From Naganishia liquefaciens (lineage: Eukaryota; Basidiomycota; Tremellomycetes; Filobasidiales; Filobasidiaceae): DNA of 64,000 nt. Position 1 is the first letter of the stretch. Every line of letters starts with the position of its first letter. The notes under the pieces are model-generated. The model was not told the DNA's origin. It saw nothing but the letters and a program-made list of their open reading frames with translations, and did not search any database. The stretch is from NCBI GenBank assembly GCA_013423385.1, contig BLZA01000023.1, forward strand, positions 747,782 to 811,781, read 5' to 3'. Position numbers and translations under genes: made by a program. This document shows, one piece after another, positions 11,102 through 24,300 of this stretch.

Positions 11102-12553
11102 CCGAAAGGGTGTATCTTTCGCAAGGTTGATGCAGCTATAATCCAAGGCATCTCGAACATTACAAATCGCTGTCTGTAGGTGCAAATGGATACAGGTCCC
11201 CTCATTCTCCACATATTCGTGAAAGTGATTCTCAGCGATGTCTTCAAGGTACTAGAATGAACTTCCGGAGAAGTCTCGTTGCCGACATTTGAAATGCGAA
11301 AAAGAGCGCGTAATGGGTGCGGATATCCTACAACCTCGTCTGTGGTAGCTCTCAACAATGCACTCACGCCATTTTCCCCCGTTCCTAAAGGTCTGCCTCG
11401 TCCACTCTGCTGATTGTTTTTCATTCTGGAACAAGAAGCACGAGAGACTTCTCTTCGAATTAAGCCCATGTCGAGCATGGTAGCAGGCCGAGTGCTCAGC
11501 ACATGGCGGTCGTAGTTGTTTTCTCGATAGAATGGCTAATCGCGAGTCCAGCATCCCCAATAGATGAGGTTGCCAGTGTTGAGCTCAGGATCCGGCCGAT
11601 ATGGAATGGCTCGTTCCTCTCGCTCGTCTCCCTAATCCGGCAATTGAGCTGACGGATATCAAGATCTTACATTCGGAAATCCCGACTTGGTGTCCAGCGA
11701 CAGTCTCTGGCCCAGTGTCCTTGCCCGCGTCCCAACTCAGAGGCCGGGCTGAGTACGAAGGGAGAGGCTTTTAGTAGGTTGGTGGCGAGACTGTCGACTG
11801 TGCCGAGTCGCTTGTGATAGGTGGTTGTGAAGGGAGCGTTTCGGTGTGTTCAGCCAAGCAACGAGTCTGTGGCGTACCTGTCAATCGCGTCTTACCGGAT
11901 CTATCGGGCGCCATCAGCATTCAGTTTAACCTGTAGGAATGTTCCGTATATATCCTTGGAATAGATTCGTCAAGAGTAGCAGTACTTGATAAGCTCAGTT
12001 TGCGGGCCGGAGAAATGAGATGGCGGGTCCATCCTGATATCGTTTTCACGAACCCTCAGTGTCGTCACATAAGCGACTGTTATGACGATTGTGCATGCTT
12101 CTGAGAATAGCGGATCTAGAGGTGAGGCATAAAGCAAGTCTCCTATACATGCTCCTCGCGCCTAAGCTGAGTGAGCCCTGCCAAAACGGCTGAAGCATCT
12201 TGTGCCTGCTCCAGTTGGCATTCCAGTGTCCGCTGCAGACTGAAGAGATTGTGATGTACAATCACGGAATCTTCCCAATGCTGAAGAGCAGGCCAAGTAC
12301 ATCGACTGACTCCATCAAATCAATGAAATAGAGAGATTGGTTTGTGATTCGTTCGCCAGCCCATGTGTCGGTGTTGACCGACGAGGCTTTTACCACCATG
12401 CATATGTGGAGGAGATATGCTCGATCGCAGGTCTCAGCATGTCTATGCAGATGCGCTTCAGAGACATGTGCATAAGAGGGCTCAAGGGGCCAGAACGATC
12501 CGGTTTGCTACCTTTCAGCCGTGCGATATATCCTGGACAGACGTATCTGCGAC
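11102..12553. other. Intergenic, no gene seen
   Basis: These 1.45 kb separate the hydrolase stop from the ABCC start. Open frames here (for example minus-strand 11560-11252) are short, overlap each other and show no family features or splice-linked partners. It probably holds the hydrolase 3' UTR and a long promoter for the ABCC gene. Confidence 0.5.
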
Positions 12554-15500
12554 ATGGGTTACTCATGTCCGAATACGGACGACCACCCTCTCTGGGACGG
12601 CATAGATTTCTCATCGTGCTTCAGAGAAAGGTAAGTCAACACACGCGAGCGTTTCTTTTCGCACCCTGATGGATCGCTATGTCTTGGACTCCCAGGTATC
12701 TGTCCAATTTGCTACCTCTGATATTGGTAGTCATCTCTGCGCTGGCCGTCATCTATATCTTGCTGCAACGTTTCTGGCGCCCACAAACACCGTCGATAAA
12801 GCTCGACGAGCGATATGATCAAGCTCTTCCCGAGAACGCCTCTACCGGGAAAGTCTCGTTGTCTGCTATCGAGGATCGGATTATCTTTTCCTCGGTCCAG
12901 GATGCGGTAGAGACATCTCTGCGGAATGGTAGCCGTCTCACGACGCCCAAAACAGCGGTCGAACAAGCTGGTGATTGGATTGGTGCCGTCGGTGCCTTGG
13001 GCCTGATGGGAATTGCGCTCGCCCAAGCCGCACAGTTCCAGTGGCGAATTTGGGGAAAGCTGGTATTCTATGTAGGCTACCTTCGAATGGCCCGGATGCC
13101 TCGACTGACATCTGTGCATTCAGTGTTATTTGGCTGTGTTTGCCGTTGAACCCATCGTTCCAGCGGCGGCGCAGCGCAGGATTCCTCAGACGCATCTGCC
13201 CGCTCTCATGGTCCTTTTCTGGCCTATCGAGCTCATCCTATTCAGATCGACCTACATCTCATCGTCTCATTCAAACCCCCGTATCGTCCTCGAAGCAGCC
13301 TTAGCCGGGCTCTACTCTATCTGGGCTGTCGTATATCTCAACGTAGGTTTCCGATCGCGATTGGACGGCGTTCTGCAGGGGATGAAAGCTGGTCGGGGGA
13401 ATGCAGCTGGCACCAAAGCGATAATCAGCAAGGGGACAAATGACGAGGAGGAATATGTGGTTGTGGATAATCCCGCAGAACCCAGGTGTAAGCCTTCGTT
13501 TCACGCTTAGGGTTACGTAGTTGACGAGAATGCCCAGCCATCGCCTCTCGTGCCTTATTCTCCCATGTCGTGCCTATCGTACTTCGTCACTATTATAAGC
13601 CTTTCCAGCTGAAAGATACGCCTGCAATCCGTGAAGATGATACTCCTGCCGTCAGTCTTGCCAACTGGAGACTGGCATACGGCAACTCATCGCACAAGGG
13701 GGATCCAAGCAATGGGCATGCTGCTACAGAGAGCAAGGCGTCGGCTCCAAAGACAGAAACCAAGCTGGCACTTAAGCTGTTATGGCATTTCAGACGTCTA
13801 TACCTCTTGCAAGCAGTATGTGTCTTTCGAGCTTGGATCCAACGGGCTTTGCTGATGAACCTCCTCAGTTCTGGTCACTGTGGGCTGTCTTTTTCTCGTT
13901 CTTCTCGCCATTGGGATTGCAGGTCTTCCTCAAATTTGTTGCCGACCGAAAGTCTCAGGATTCCGCCGCGGAACGCACGCCGACCCATGTCGCCGTCTTT
14001 TACGTCGCTCTGATGGCAGCCGGTCAGGTAATGAATTCCGTCCCAGCTTTCCTGGATTGCACAATGATTGATCGGCCCTGATTCACCAGATCATGGCTTC
14101 CATTTCCGCATCACAGATCCTGAACACGGGACGAAGGGTTGGTTCCCATTCTTTTCCAGTCCGAAGTCTCCCTAATTTGATCTGCCGGTACATCATTCCA
14201 CACTTATTTCAATCAGATCTGCATTCGCATGCGTTCCGTGATCATCGCAGAGATTTATTGCAAAGCTCTACGGCGACGAGACATGTCAGGAAAGATCGCC
14301 TCGGCTATGCCCAATCCAGGAGCGGAAGCCGATTCTGGCCTGACTCCTCCCATGCTCGAGGACGCTGCCGAAGGAGAGAAAGTAGACAAGGCAGAAGTGA
14401 ATATCACGAATCTCGTGGGCGTGGATGCCTTCTTCATGGGTCAGTTGCAATGCAACGCTCGAATGACCCTGACTACTCACGCTTATACTCCCCAGCCGAA
14501 ATTGCTGCGTACCTCTATTACTTCATAACTTGCCCGTTGACAATCGTCATCGCGGTCGTTTTCCTCTATCGACTTCTGGGTGAGATATTTCCCATCCAGC
14601 TATATGACCTACGGGACACTGACGTAAAGTGCATCCAGGCGAATCCTCACTAGCAGGCGTGGCAGTGTTGATCCTGACGACTCCGATTCAAGGTTGGATC
14701 ACGAAACTATTCGCTACAACGCAAAAAAAGGTTCGTACTGCTGTGGAAAAGGCGAAGTCATCAGAGGTTCTAATTGAAGCTCCCCTCATACAGCTTCTGG
14801 AAGCCACAGACGCACGTCTAGAAGCGGCAACCGAGACTCTTGGAGCTATAAAAACAATCAAATTCGCAGCCTGGGAAGAGAAGTTCATCGAACGCTTGAA
14901 CAAGTCTCGGATGAACGAGCTCTCAGTGCTTTCGACTAGATTCCGTGTTCGGGTCTTCTCAAACGTAGTTACGCAAGTCATACCTTCGTTGGTCACCATC
15001 GTCACCTTCGCGATGTACACGCTCTACTTCAAACAACCTTTGGCTTCGAGCGTGGCCTTCCCGGCATTGACCCTGTTCTCGATGTTGAGGACACCGTTGG
15101 CCGCAATTCAAGAGATGGTCACCATGTGCACAAACGCTTACGTTTCTGCGGGCCGAGTCGAGGATTTCTTGAAGGTAGACGAAACCGAAAAGTATTACCA
15201 ATTGTCGACTCCGACCAAAGAAGACGAACCTGTCATCGGTTTCCGCGACGCTGTGATCTCTCACATTCACAAAAGCGAAATCGAAGCGGCAGACAGGGCT
15301 GCCAGCATTGGTACAGAGGGCGCTTCTCAAGTTTTCCGGCTGAGGTTACAGAAGTTGGATTTCCCCTCGGATGCATTATCTATCGTTGTCGGTCCCGTCG
15401 GTTCGGGAAAGACCACTCTGCTCAACGCTCTTCTCGGAGAAGTTAACCTTATCAGTGGCAAAATCTTCATGGTCAACGATCACGGCGACAAGGAATTTTG

Positions 15501-18500
15501 CACGGTCGATCCAGCGACTGGTCTATCTGACTCGGTTGCTTATTGTCCACAGGCACCTTGGTTAATAGGCTCGACAATAAAAGAAAACATCTTATTCGGT
15601 CATCAGTTCGACGCGAAACGCTACAAATCTGTCATTCGAGCTTGCGCATTGGAACGAGATCTCGAGATTTTTGAGCAGGGAGACGCCACTATAGTCGGTG
15701 AGAAGGGCACTGTATGCTCGGGAGGCCAAAAGGGTGGGTAAAATGCCAAAGCTTTGCCTCAAGAAGTAGCGCTGACAAGCAGTCTCCACAGCCCGTATCG
15801 CATTAGCACGAGCGTTCTACAGTTCCGCCAAAACCATCTTGTTAGACGATGTCCTCAGTGCAGTTGACAGCCACACTGCGAGACATCTATACAACGAATG
15901 CCTGCGAGGACCGCTCGCCAAGAACAGGACAATCATTTTGGTAACACATGCCGTAGGTCTTGTCTTGCCTGGAACGCGCTTCGCTGTCGTCCTCGATAGT
16001 GGCTCCGTTGTCGGTGCGGACACTCCTGCCGCCCTGCAGACTCAAGGCTTGTTCGCCGCGGAGGATCTCGCCGACAATGGCGAGAGTCTTCTGACGCATC
16101 ACAAAGAAGGCAAGCCTGACGTCGAACAAGGAGATCTGCAGGTTACGGTCGAGGATTTGGAGGCACAGACAGCAGAGCTTGAGCAAGTTGACGAACGACA
16201 GAAGAAAGACAAGCTTGCTGTCTCGGCCCCGAAAGGCGATAAATTTTTCAAGAGCGAAAGCCAGGAGACTGGTTCCATCGGCTGGCGAGTCTGGCAAATG
16301 TACTTCAGCTTCCTCGGCACGTTGCCCTACTGGATCCTTCTCATAGCGGTCTTCATCGGTAGTCAAGCGGCGCAGATCGAAAGCAATCAGTGGATCAGGG
16401 TGTGGTCTAATTCGATTTCCGAACACCGACTGGTAGCGAGAAGCTTGCAGTTGATAAAGACCTTTGCCTTTTCGTCGTCGATGCAGGATGAGGACCGATC
16501 GGCCTATTACTTGGTCGTTTACATCCTGCTCAATATTCTGTTCGCCGTTCTGGTCGCCGCGCGTACCTTCTCGCTGTTCACGGCTTCCCTGCGAGCTAGT
16601 CGTTTACTATACGGGCGCCTTTTGCGGTCCTTGCTAGGAACGCGTATGCGGTTCTGGGACAGTACGCCCAGTGGACAGATTCTGTAAGCCTAAAAGCTGC
16701 TCAAGAGACAGCATGCTGACCTAGACTCACGGCGAACAGGAACCGCTTATCGAACGATGTCCAGACGGTTGACCAGAGTGCAGCGGAAATCCTCATGCTT
16801 TTTACGCAATCCTGCTTGGCTACTCTAGCCGTTATCGTCGTCATCATATACGCAACTCCCGCCTTCGCTTTCGTGGCCATCGCGATCTGCCTCATGTACA
16901 CAATCATCGGTACATTGTACAACACCACCAGTCTGGCGGTCAAACGTGTCGACTCTATCTCCAAGTCCCCCATTTTAAACTGTTTCGGAGAAGTCTCGCA
17001 TGGTCAAACATCTATCAGAGCGTATGCGGACAGCGCCCGCTTTACTCGAGACTTGCTGGAACGCTTGGAGGTCAACATCCGAGCGTTCCATTTGCTCTGG
17101 CAAACCAATCGAGTCCTCTCCATCTACTGCGACATCATCGGCTCCTTGGTTCTCGTCTTCGCCGCAGTCTTCATTCTCGCCAACGACAAGCTTGATGCGG
17201 GTGACTATTGGTGATCACGTTACCCTCAGTAGAATGCTGATTCGCTCGGAACAGGTGCTGCGGGTCTGTCTCTGTCTTACGCATTGACCTTCACAGACTA
17301 TGTTCTCTGGATTGTCAGACTATGGGCGGCTTGTGAACAGAATTTGACTAGTGTTGAACGTTTGGGAGAGTGTGAGTCGTCATAGCAGTCCACAGTGTTC
17401 TCGGCTGATCTGCGGAGAACAGATTTGGAACTCGAGCCTGAAGAGCGTCCCAAGGCTGTCGAACCGCCTGCGCATTGGCCTTCTAAGGAAGCCGATATTG
17501 AGGTAGACAGCCTAACTTGTGCATATGCACCCGAATTAGGACCGGTTCTTAAGGGCGTTACGTTCAAAGTCAAAGCCGGTGAGCGAGTCGGTATCGTTGG
17601 GAGGTGAGCAGTAAACCATCGATGCATGTCATGACACACTCATACTCTCCGCAATAGAACCGGCAGTGGGAAATCAAGTGGGTCTAGCAATACACGCTGA
17701 CCAAACCTGTCTGCTTGACTGACAAATAAATCTTAATAGCCCTGGCGATGTCGTTCTTCCGCTTTATCGAAGCTTCTTCGGGAAGCATCCGGATAGATGG
17801 TCTGGATATTTCGACTTTGAGCTTGCGGACCTTGAGAGACCGCTTGACCATCTTGCCACAAGTAAGCCGCTCAGTCTATATTTTATCAGAGGCTTACAGG
17901 TTCTCCCATGATTCCAGGAAGCGCAATTGTTCTCAGGATCCATCCGAGAAAATCTCGATCCATTCCAGCAACACGAGGACCTCGAGCTATGGGACGTTCT
18001 CCGACAGTGTGGAATGGCTTCGCGCTCTACACCCGGAGTCAGTCGAGTCGCTTCGCAAGCTGTCAGTAGAGTGGCTTCAGTACAGAGTGACTTGGGCAAA
18101 GACGGCAGTGATACTGCCACGGAAGCCGACGAAAGGATCAGCATCAAGTCATTAGATGAGCGTGTAGCAAAGGGTGGCGCCAACTTTTCTGCCGGACAGC
18201 GACAGCTTCTGGCACTCGCCAGAGGCATGCTGAAACTGAAGCATTCTTCGATTTTGGTCCTGGATGAGTCTACAGCCAACTTGGGTGAGCAGAAGAGGAA
18301 TACCAGCAAAAGACGGTCGCAGCTAAAAATCCATCGGAATGGCAGACCACAAAACAGATGAAGCTATTCAAGAGGTTCTGAGGGAGAACCTGACGGGCAT
18401 CACGACCCTTTGCATTGCTCACAGACTCAAGACCGTGATCGGATTCGACAAAATTCTCGTGCTCGATCACGGCAACGTACTGGAATTCGACACGCCGTAC

Positions 18501-18620
18501 AATCTGCTGCAAGACAACAATTCATCTTTCCGCGACTTGTGTCGTCGAAGCGGCGAAGAAAGTTTGTTATTGCGAATGGCAGAGCAGGCGGAGAAGCAGC
18601 GAAAGGCTGGAAGCCAATGA
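12554..18620 (+). CDS. Full-length ABCC (MRP-type) ABC transporter, 17 exons
   Basis: Seventeen exons splice to 5139 nt (1712 residues), in frame throughout: 12554-12630, 12696-13071, 13124-13487, 13538-13815, 13869-14027, 14090-14137, 14217-14439, 14496-14579, 14639-15733, 15792-16683, 16740-17200, 17255-17371, 17423-17603, 17658-17677, 17740-17861, 17918-18284, 18346-18620. Order: N-terminal TMD0, TMD1, NBD1, TMD2, NBD2. NBD1 has Walker A GPVGSGKTT (about residue 790), signature CSGGQK and ILLDD without a catalytic Glu; NBD2 has GRTGSGKST (about 1455), signature FSAGQRQ and LVLDES with the Glu. This asymmetry is typical of ABCC pumps. It resembles vacuolar bile-acid/conjugate transporters (Ybt1/Bpt1 type) and may export glutathione conjugates or organic anions; the substrate is inferred. 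Exon 14 is only 20 nt and encodes most of the second P-loop. Confidence 0.88.
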
Positions 18621-18704
18621 CGAAAACAACATATTACCTAAGTGAAAACATACTTCACATATAGATCAATATGAAAGATCGTCTACAAAGCTCTGTGCAG
18701 CTTG

Positions 18705-20969
18705 CTACAGACTCTGTAATCCCCTGTCAAGCCGACTCTTGACCCTCGCATAATTCGTCCAGTACTCCCTCGCCTTGGTCATCAAGCCATTCGCGGGCCC
18801 CACTACATCCTCTCCATCTGTAACGTCATGATGTCCAGTCACTCGACCACCGTAGGCAATCTTGTTCCAGCCCATCGCACGTTCAAAGCTGTCCATCGCC
18901 AACTCCTCGAATTCCGAAGCCCGAGAAAGCGGGGCGGGCGTATCTTGTTGAGACCTGGCGAGCGATTCGTAGATCAACCCTGTAATGTTCCAGCTCTCTG
19001 CCGCCGTTCGCTGGGCATCTTTGAGCAGCTGCGTCGCGGGAACGCGTTCGGTGCTGTGCGGGCCGTTGTAAGTCGCTGACAACGGCATGCTTCGAAGCGG
19101 TACGCCTTGATGCGGGTCGAGGGAAAGCGTAGCAACGGCGTCCGAGGCAGGCGCGGCGGAAGGACCCGTCGTAAGCTCCTTGATGACAATTTCTGCCTGA
19201 ACGTTTGCACTGCCGAGCATTGCTAGCGTGTCGTCGATATCGTGCGTCTTTGACCGCAAAGCGTACTGCACCTCTGCCTTGTGCAGCGTCAACAAGGCAG
19301 CGCGTTGTTGCAGCCATGAGTTGTGTAGGGAAGCAGCAGGTAATTCACGAGTGGAGCGGTTCCTTCTAAAGGACGCCTGGGCGATATCTAATCCGAGAGT
19401 CTGGTATCGTTCGGCTATGGCGAGGTCCCCTGATATCGCAAGATGCGTCGAATACGACTCGAGAAGGGCGACGACTGAGCGTTGCAGGGGAGGTGGAATA
19501 GTCCCCCATGCTGATATCGAGCTTACACCTGGTGGACCGCTTGGAACAAGACTCATGTTGGCTTTTAGTGTCTTATCCATGCTTGATGATGTACCGAGCT
19601 CTTGAATCCTCGGAGCAGCGTCTTTGAACGCACTCACGACTCCCCTAGCGCCATCTTCCTGCGCACGAGGTTTTCTACCAAACCATCCGTCGAACCAGCC
19701 CGGTTTCGCGGCATCTTGCAGCACTGCTGCGATCCCCGGTGGCTGATTTGTGCTGAGGGACGGGGCTGCGGGATGCTCCAGCCCGACCCGAGAGAGGCCC
19801 CATGTCCACCATCCTCGAGCGGTAGCATTGTCACCGATTCTCGCATTAACATCCCCGATCTTTTTCGCCAGCCTCAAAACCTCGGCTTCCCGCACAGCCG
19901 CTATAAAGTCTTGCCGCGGGACTTGCGATGTCGCGCCTTGGAACGCGGCAACGGATTGGCGGTTGGTATACGGCAAGACGCTGCGCAAGACTCGTTCGTA
20001 TACCTCTTGAGATCGATGCAGTGCCGCCGGCGTTCCGATCCTCTCGAGAACTTCGGCATGCCGTATCATCATATCCACGGCAATCCGGGAAGGCGCCGGA
20101 GCGGTGGACGGCGTATCGAGCGCATTTTCACCCTCTCGGGGAAATGTCTCCCGCATCACAGACAACTCCTCGGGGAAGACAACGCCCTTCTTCTTGGCTT
20201 CAGCGATCGCATTCGCGATATACATCTCGGCCATCTCGTACCCGGGGTCGACCACATTGACGCCGGCTTTGAGTGCGGCCTCGGCACGATTCGTACGGAC
20301 ACGAGCGTCGGAGCCGATCATACCTTTCATCACCTGTGTGCGTCCACCGCCGAGGTCTCCACCCTCGCGCGCAATGGACGAACCCGTGAGGCCCTGGCCC
20401 CACGTTTGACAGATCCACGCGCTGCGCAGGGCGTGCCGCGCGGTGAAGCCGAGAAGAGAGGACGTCCCACCGGCGGATCCTCCTGTCCATGAATCATTCT
20501 CTTCCGCCCAGGCGTAGTAGTCTTCATCTTGCGGCGTCAGATGGTCCCGGTGTTGCTTGAGCGTTGCGCTCCCAGCGGTGTCGGTCGTGGAATCCGGGAA
20601 AGAGTCCATAAAGTCTAGATGCGCAGGAATGGCCAGCATGACACGTTCGACGTATTGATGTGCGCCTTCGACGCCGATGAGGGATAGAGTACCGATGGTG
20701 ACTGTGCCTAGAATGATGTATTTGACAATCCTGCCAAGGACGTCGAATGTATAGAGCGCCGGGGACGAGTAATCCTCTCGTGGCATATCATGTGGCATGG
20801 GATGAGCATCTTGCGGGATACCAGAAGAAGAGAATGTTGCTGGCGGGGCAGCTGGCGGCGTGTACTTGTAGGATGAGTTGTGGCGAACAAGATGTCGTAA
20901 TGGGGCTGATCTGCGGCGAAGCAAGGGCGATGATGACCCTAGCTTGACAAGGCGACGTGGCAGCGCCAT
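18705..20969 (-). CDS. Mitochondrial single-pass membrane protein, possibly Mgr3-like
   Basis: One uninterrupted exon encodes 754 residues, unusual here where nearly every gene has introns. The N-terminus (MALPRRLVKLGSSSPLLRRR) is rich in Arg, Ser and Leu and lacks acids, as in mitochondrial presequences. A transmembrane helix lies near residues 80-103 (IVKYIILGTVTIGTLSLIGV), followed by GAHQYVE. The remainder is largely alpha-helical with Ala-rich stretches, consistent with degenerate TPR-like repeats. The arrangement matches Mgr3-type proteins, inner-membrane adaptors of the i-AAA protease, but sequence identity to yeast Mgr3 cannot be judged by eye, so the name is tentative. Its stop is 84 bp from the converging ABCC stop; its ATG faces the SAPS gene across 429 bp. 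Confidence 0.7.
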   Translation of the reverse strand: MALPRRLVKLGSSSPLLRRRSAPLRHLVRHNSSYKYTPPAAPPATFSSSGIPQDAHPMPHDMPREDYSSPALYTFDVLGRIVKYIILGTVTIGTLSLIGVEGAHQYVERVMLAIPAHLDFMDSFPDSTTDTAGSATLKQHRDHLTPQDEDYYAWAEENDSWTGGSAGGTSSLLGFTARHALRSAWICQTWGQGLTGSSIAREGGDLGGGRTQVMKGMIGSDARVRTNRAEAALKAGVNVVDPGYEMAEMYIANAIAEAKKKGVVFPEELSVMRETFPREGENALDTPSTAPAPSRIAVDMMIRHAEVLERIGTPAALHRSQEVYERVLRSVLPYTNRQSVAAFQGATSQVPRQDFIAAVREAEVLRLAKKIGDVNARIGDNATARGWWTWGLSRVGLEHPAAPSLSTNQPPGIAAVLQDAAKPGWFDGWFGRKPRAQEDGARGVVSAFKDAAPRIQELGTSSSMDKTLKANMSLVPSGPPGVSSISAWGTIPPPLQRSVVALLESYSTHLAISGDLAIAERYQTLGLDIAQASFRRNRSTRELPAASLHNSWLQQRAALLTLHKAEVQYALRSKTHDIDDTLAMLGSANVQAEIVIKELTTGPSAAPASDAVATLSLDPHQGVPLRSMPLSATYNGPHSTERVPATQLLKDAQRTAAESWNITGLIYESLARSQQDTPAPLSRASEFEELAMDSFERAMGWNKIAYGGRVTGHHDVTDGEDVVGPANGLMTKAREYWTNYARVKSRLDRGLQSL

Positions 20970-21398
20970 GGTTGTTCTGGAAAGGGTTTCTTTTTATGAG
21001 ACCCCGGCGAGAAGAGTGCTGGACGACTTACCTTGCGCCGACCGGTACGTGTGGTCACGCTGCTTTCGGCGCTACGAAACGGATCAGGACGACCGCCTGA
21101 CGGATTAATCGGCGCATATACCTCGGGGGCGTCGATCGGTATCGGGGGGTTTGTTTACTTTGTTGCCCTTTGGGGGTTTGCCACGTCACGCCACACGCAT
21201 TTGACTTCCGGAACCAACCCGCTCCCCGCGTGTTTCACCTGCGACGCTTGTGGCGCTGCTGCGTTCAATTGCAGTCAGACGAGCACTCGGTCGACGTGAC
21301 ACTACACTCGCAGCCCATAGACGGACGCAAGCGCGTACCGGTCCACTCCCTCGGCGACATTCGGTATACCCTTCGCCTCTCTTCTTGCGGTCTCTACC
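20970..21398. promoter_or_regulatory. Divergent promoter region (mitochondrial protein / SAPS gene)
   Basis: These 429 bp separate two divergent start codons and must hold both promoters. No TATA box or other defined site stands out. Confidence 0.5.
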
Positions 21399-24300
21399 AT
21401 GTTTTGGAGGTACGGTTTCGACACCACCTCGTCGCTCGAGACGTTGCTCAATCGCGTCGATCTCAATGACTCGGAGGCGTACGACGATGCGCCTTCCAGC
21501 GCCGGGACAATGGACGATGGGCAGTCAACAGGTACGGGGACGGGGTCAGGTGGGCCGCCGACGGTAGAGGAGTTGTTGGAAGAGCAGGAGCTGTTGAACG
21601 AGTTGAAGGTCAAGAATCCAAAGTAGGTCGTGGGCAGGAGGGTTCTTGCCTGTGTGGTAGCTCACCGCCGATCGCTCTTTCCAGACTCATCAAAGTTCTC
21701 TCGTCCAAAGCGTCCATCAAATCCCTGCTCTCTTGGAGTATATATGGCCTGGATGAACTGGAAGCGAAACTAGCGGAAGAATGGAGGAATGCCGAAATAG
21801 AAGTCGACGTGCGCCGCACCGAGGGGACTGAAACGGCGTCCGAGAATAGCTTTAGCAGGACCTCAAGAGAATCTGATAGAACCCCGCCATCCAACCGAGC
21901 TTCGTTCGAGGATAACGATTCCCTCCAATCGGCTTCCTCGTCCCGTCCACATCTTCCCGAGATCGTTCCGCATCTGTCGAGCACACGCGTTATTCCAATA
22001 GACACTGAAGGCGAAGCCAAGCGACAAAGATTCAGCCAAATCGCCACCGAAGTCCTCTGCGCCGACATTTGGGAAATTCAATCCAAATTCGCCTCTGACT
22101 TTGCCGGATTCTTGGAGCCGTTTTATGAGGCGGCGCTCGGCAGTGGGATCTCGAATGGAATGTGGGAGCGGCCGGACGCGATCAGGAGCGACGAGAGCGA
22201 GGAACAGTTCCAGATGCGGCAGCGGAGATACGCGACGGTGCAGCAGACGTTTGAGCAGCGGCATGCGGCCCCGCCTTCGTCCTCGAACCAGGCGGCATCG
22301 ACCGCATGGTCGGAGGAGGATGACAAACGGCGGGAGATTCTGCGGAATAATTTTACGCGCGTCAATAATGCCTTGTTGACGCATCACGCGGCCGGAGTGT
22401 TTGCCTTTGTCAAGACGATTCCGGGCGTTCTCACGCGGATGCTGGACCGGATCGAATCAACAGCCATGCAGGATCTCGTGCTCAAGTTGATTTGCCTAGA
22501 GGAACAAGGCGTCAACGGCGTCATCTTGTGGCTCGCAGCGGAAAAGCTGATCCCGCAGCTATATCTTCGGATGTCGCCGTTTGTGAATGCGACGACGCAT
22601 GCAGTCATCTTTGACATGATCAAGGCGATCATTGCGCTCAGTAGTCCCGGAGCTGGAACAGGAGTCGGAGCTTTCAATCCCAATGGCGGGAATGGCCAGG
22701 ATCAGAATGTGCAAGGGCAGCAGCAGCAGATCCTCACGTCACCAACAGATCCGAATTCCCAGATTGTGACTCAGCAAGTCGGCAACAACGACTCAGACGC
22801 AACGGGCAATGCGTCGGATGCCGGTGCCACAGGCGGACAGCGAGATAATCAGTTGATTCGCGAGATGGTCGACAAGGACAATGTGGATCTGTTGATCGGG
22901 TACATGTTTGCGGATGTCGCGCCTTCTGAAGAAGAGCAGTCGGGCAGTCGGCAAACGGACGACTCGAACCGGACGCCATCCATGGAGAAACCGCTGGCAG
23001 ACGCAATGGCGAACGGAGATTCGGCCGCGACATCTTTCAGTTACTCGTTTGATCCGTACGATACGCCGCGTCTGCCTTCGCATTCTTCCATCAACAGCTC
23101 GTTCTGCAACATTATCAATATTTTCATCGAAATCATTCGCAAGAACAATTCCGATTTTGCGGAACCGCATCTGTTCCACACCATGCGCAATCGATTGATC
23201 AGGCTAAAGCAGCGTGCTGTCGAAGAACGTGCTGAGCAGCGCGAGACGGAACGAAAGAAACAGGATCAGGACGAGACGTCGGGCGGTGTGCTCACAGAGG
23301 AAGAGATGGACGAGATTGATAGAGGCAAGATGGAAGATGTCATGACCGAGATGAGCGGGCGGATGGGAATTGTGCATCTCGGCGCGCTCATGGACGCCTT
23401 GAGTGACAATGTCGGCAAACTTCAGGCGATGATAGAACAGCCAAAGTCACTCGTAAGTACTGCACTGACCGCCAGAATCTGGAAACTCAGTTTTGATGAC
23501 TTACAGGCTTGGTCGCGCACTCCTGGAGCGTCCACCCCGCTGACGCAGGAACGATTCCGAATCATGGAACTCTACGCCGAACTTCTGCATTGCTCCAACA
23601 TGTCTATTCTAAACCGCCCGCTCGGTCATGGTCCGGATTACAGCAGCAGCGGTTGTTTGGAAGGTGGTCTCGAAGCCTTGGAAAAGCTCGGGAACGCCTT
23701 GGAAGGGGAGGCGGAAAACGCGGAAGGCATGGCGGAGGAGGAGGATATCGAGGGCGAGGTCCAGCAAGCCAAGGAATTGCCGGTCTCCGTGTGCGGCTCT
23801 GCTGCCCAGTCTTGTGCCACCTCGGATAACGGCGATAGCGTGGAAGATGCCAGCATGGGCCATGTAGATGGATCTGCGTCTTTGCCGGATAACGAGGACA
23901 CTGCCATTCCCTTAGCAACCGGTGCACCACCGGCTGCGCCGCCTCCGCCATCTCAGGCGGATGTTGCGCGACTACGTGACGTGCTAGTTCAGCATCCTCG
24001 TATCGGCGACTTGGCCAATGGAACGTCGACGGCGCCCGACTCTGAATTTGCAACAGCAGCTAGCAATGTCGCAGTCGCTTCGACCGTTGCGCTGTCCATA
24101 AAGGACGAGCAAATGGAGGAGTCGGCGACGCCAGCTGAAGCGCAAAAGCCTGCAGAGATTGAGCACGAAGAGACGGGCTTTGCAGACAATGATGTTTTGC
24201 CGATCGGCGACAAGCTCAAGCAGTTGCTAATTCGACATCATGTGATGCGCTCTGTAGTCGTGAGAGCTCTGTTATCTTCTGCTTCGAAGTATCCACTGAC

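Noticed and set aside
19602-20492. 296-codon plus-strand ORF
   Set aside because: It lies antisense to the intact 754-codon gene; its Arg/Ser/Pro-rich composition is the usual mirror of GC-rich coding sequence.
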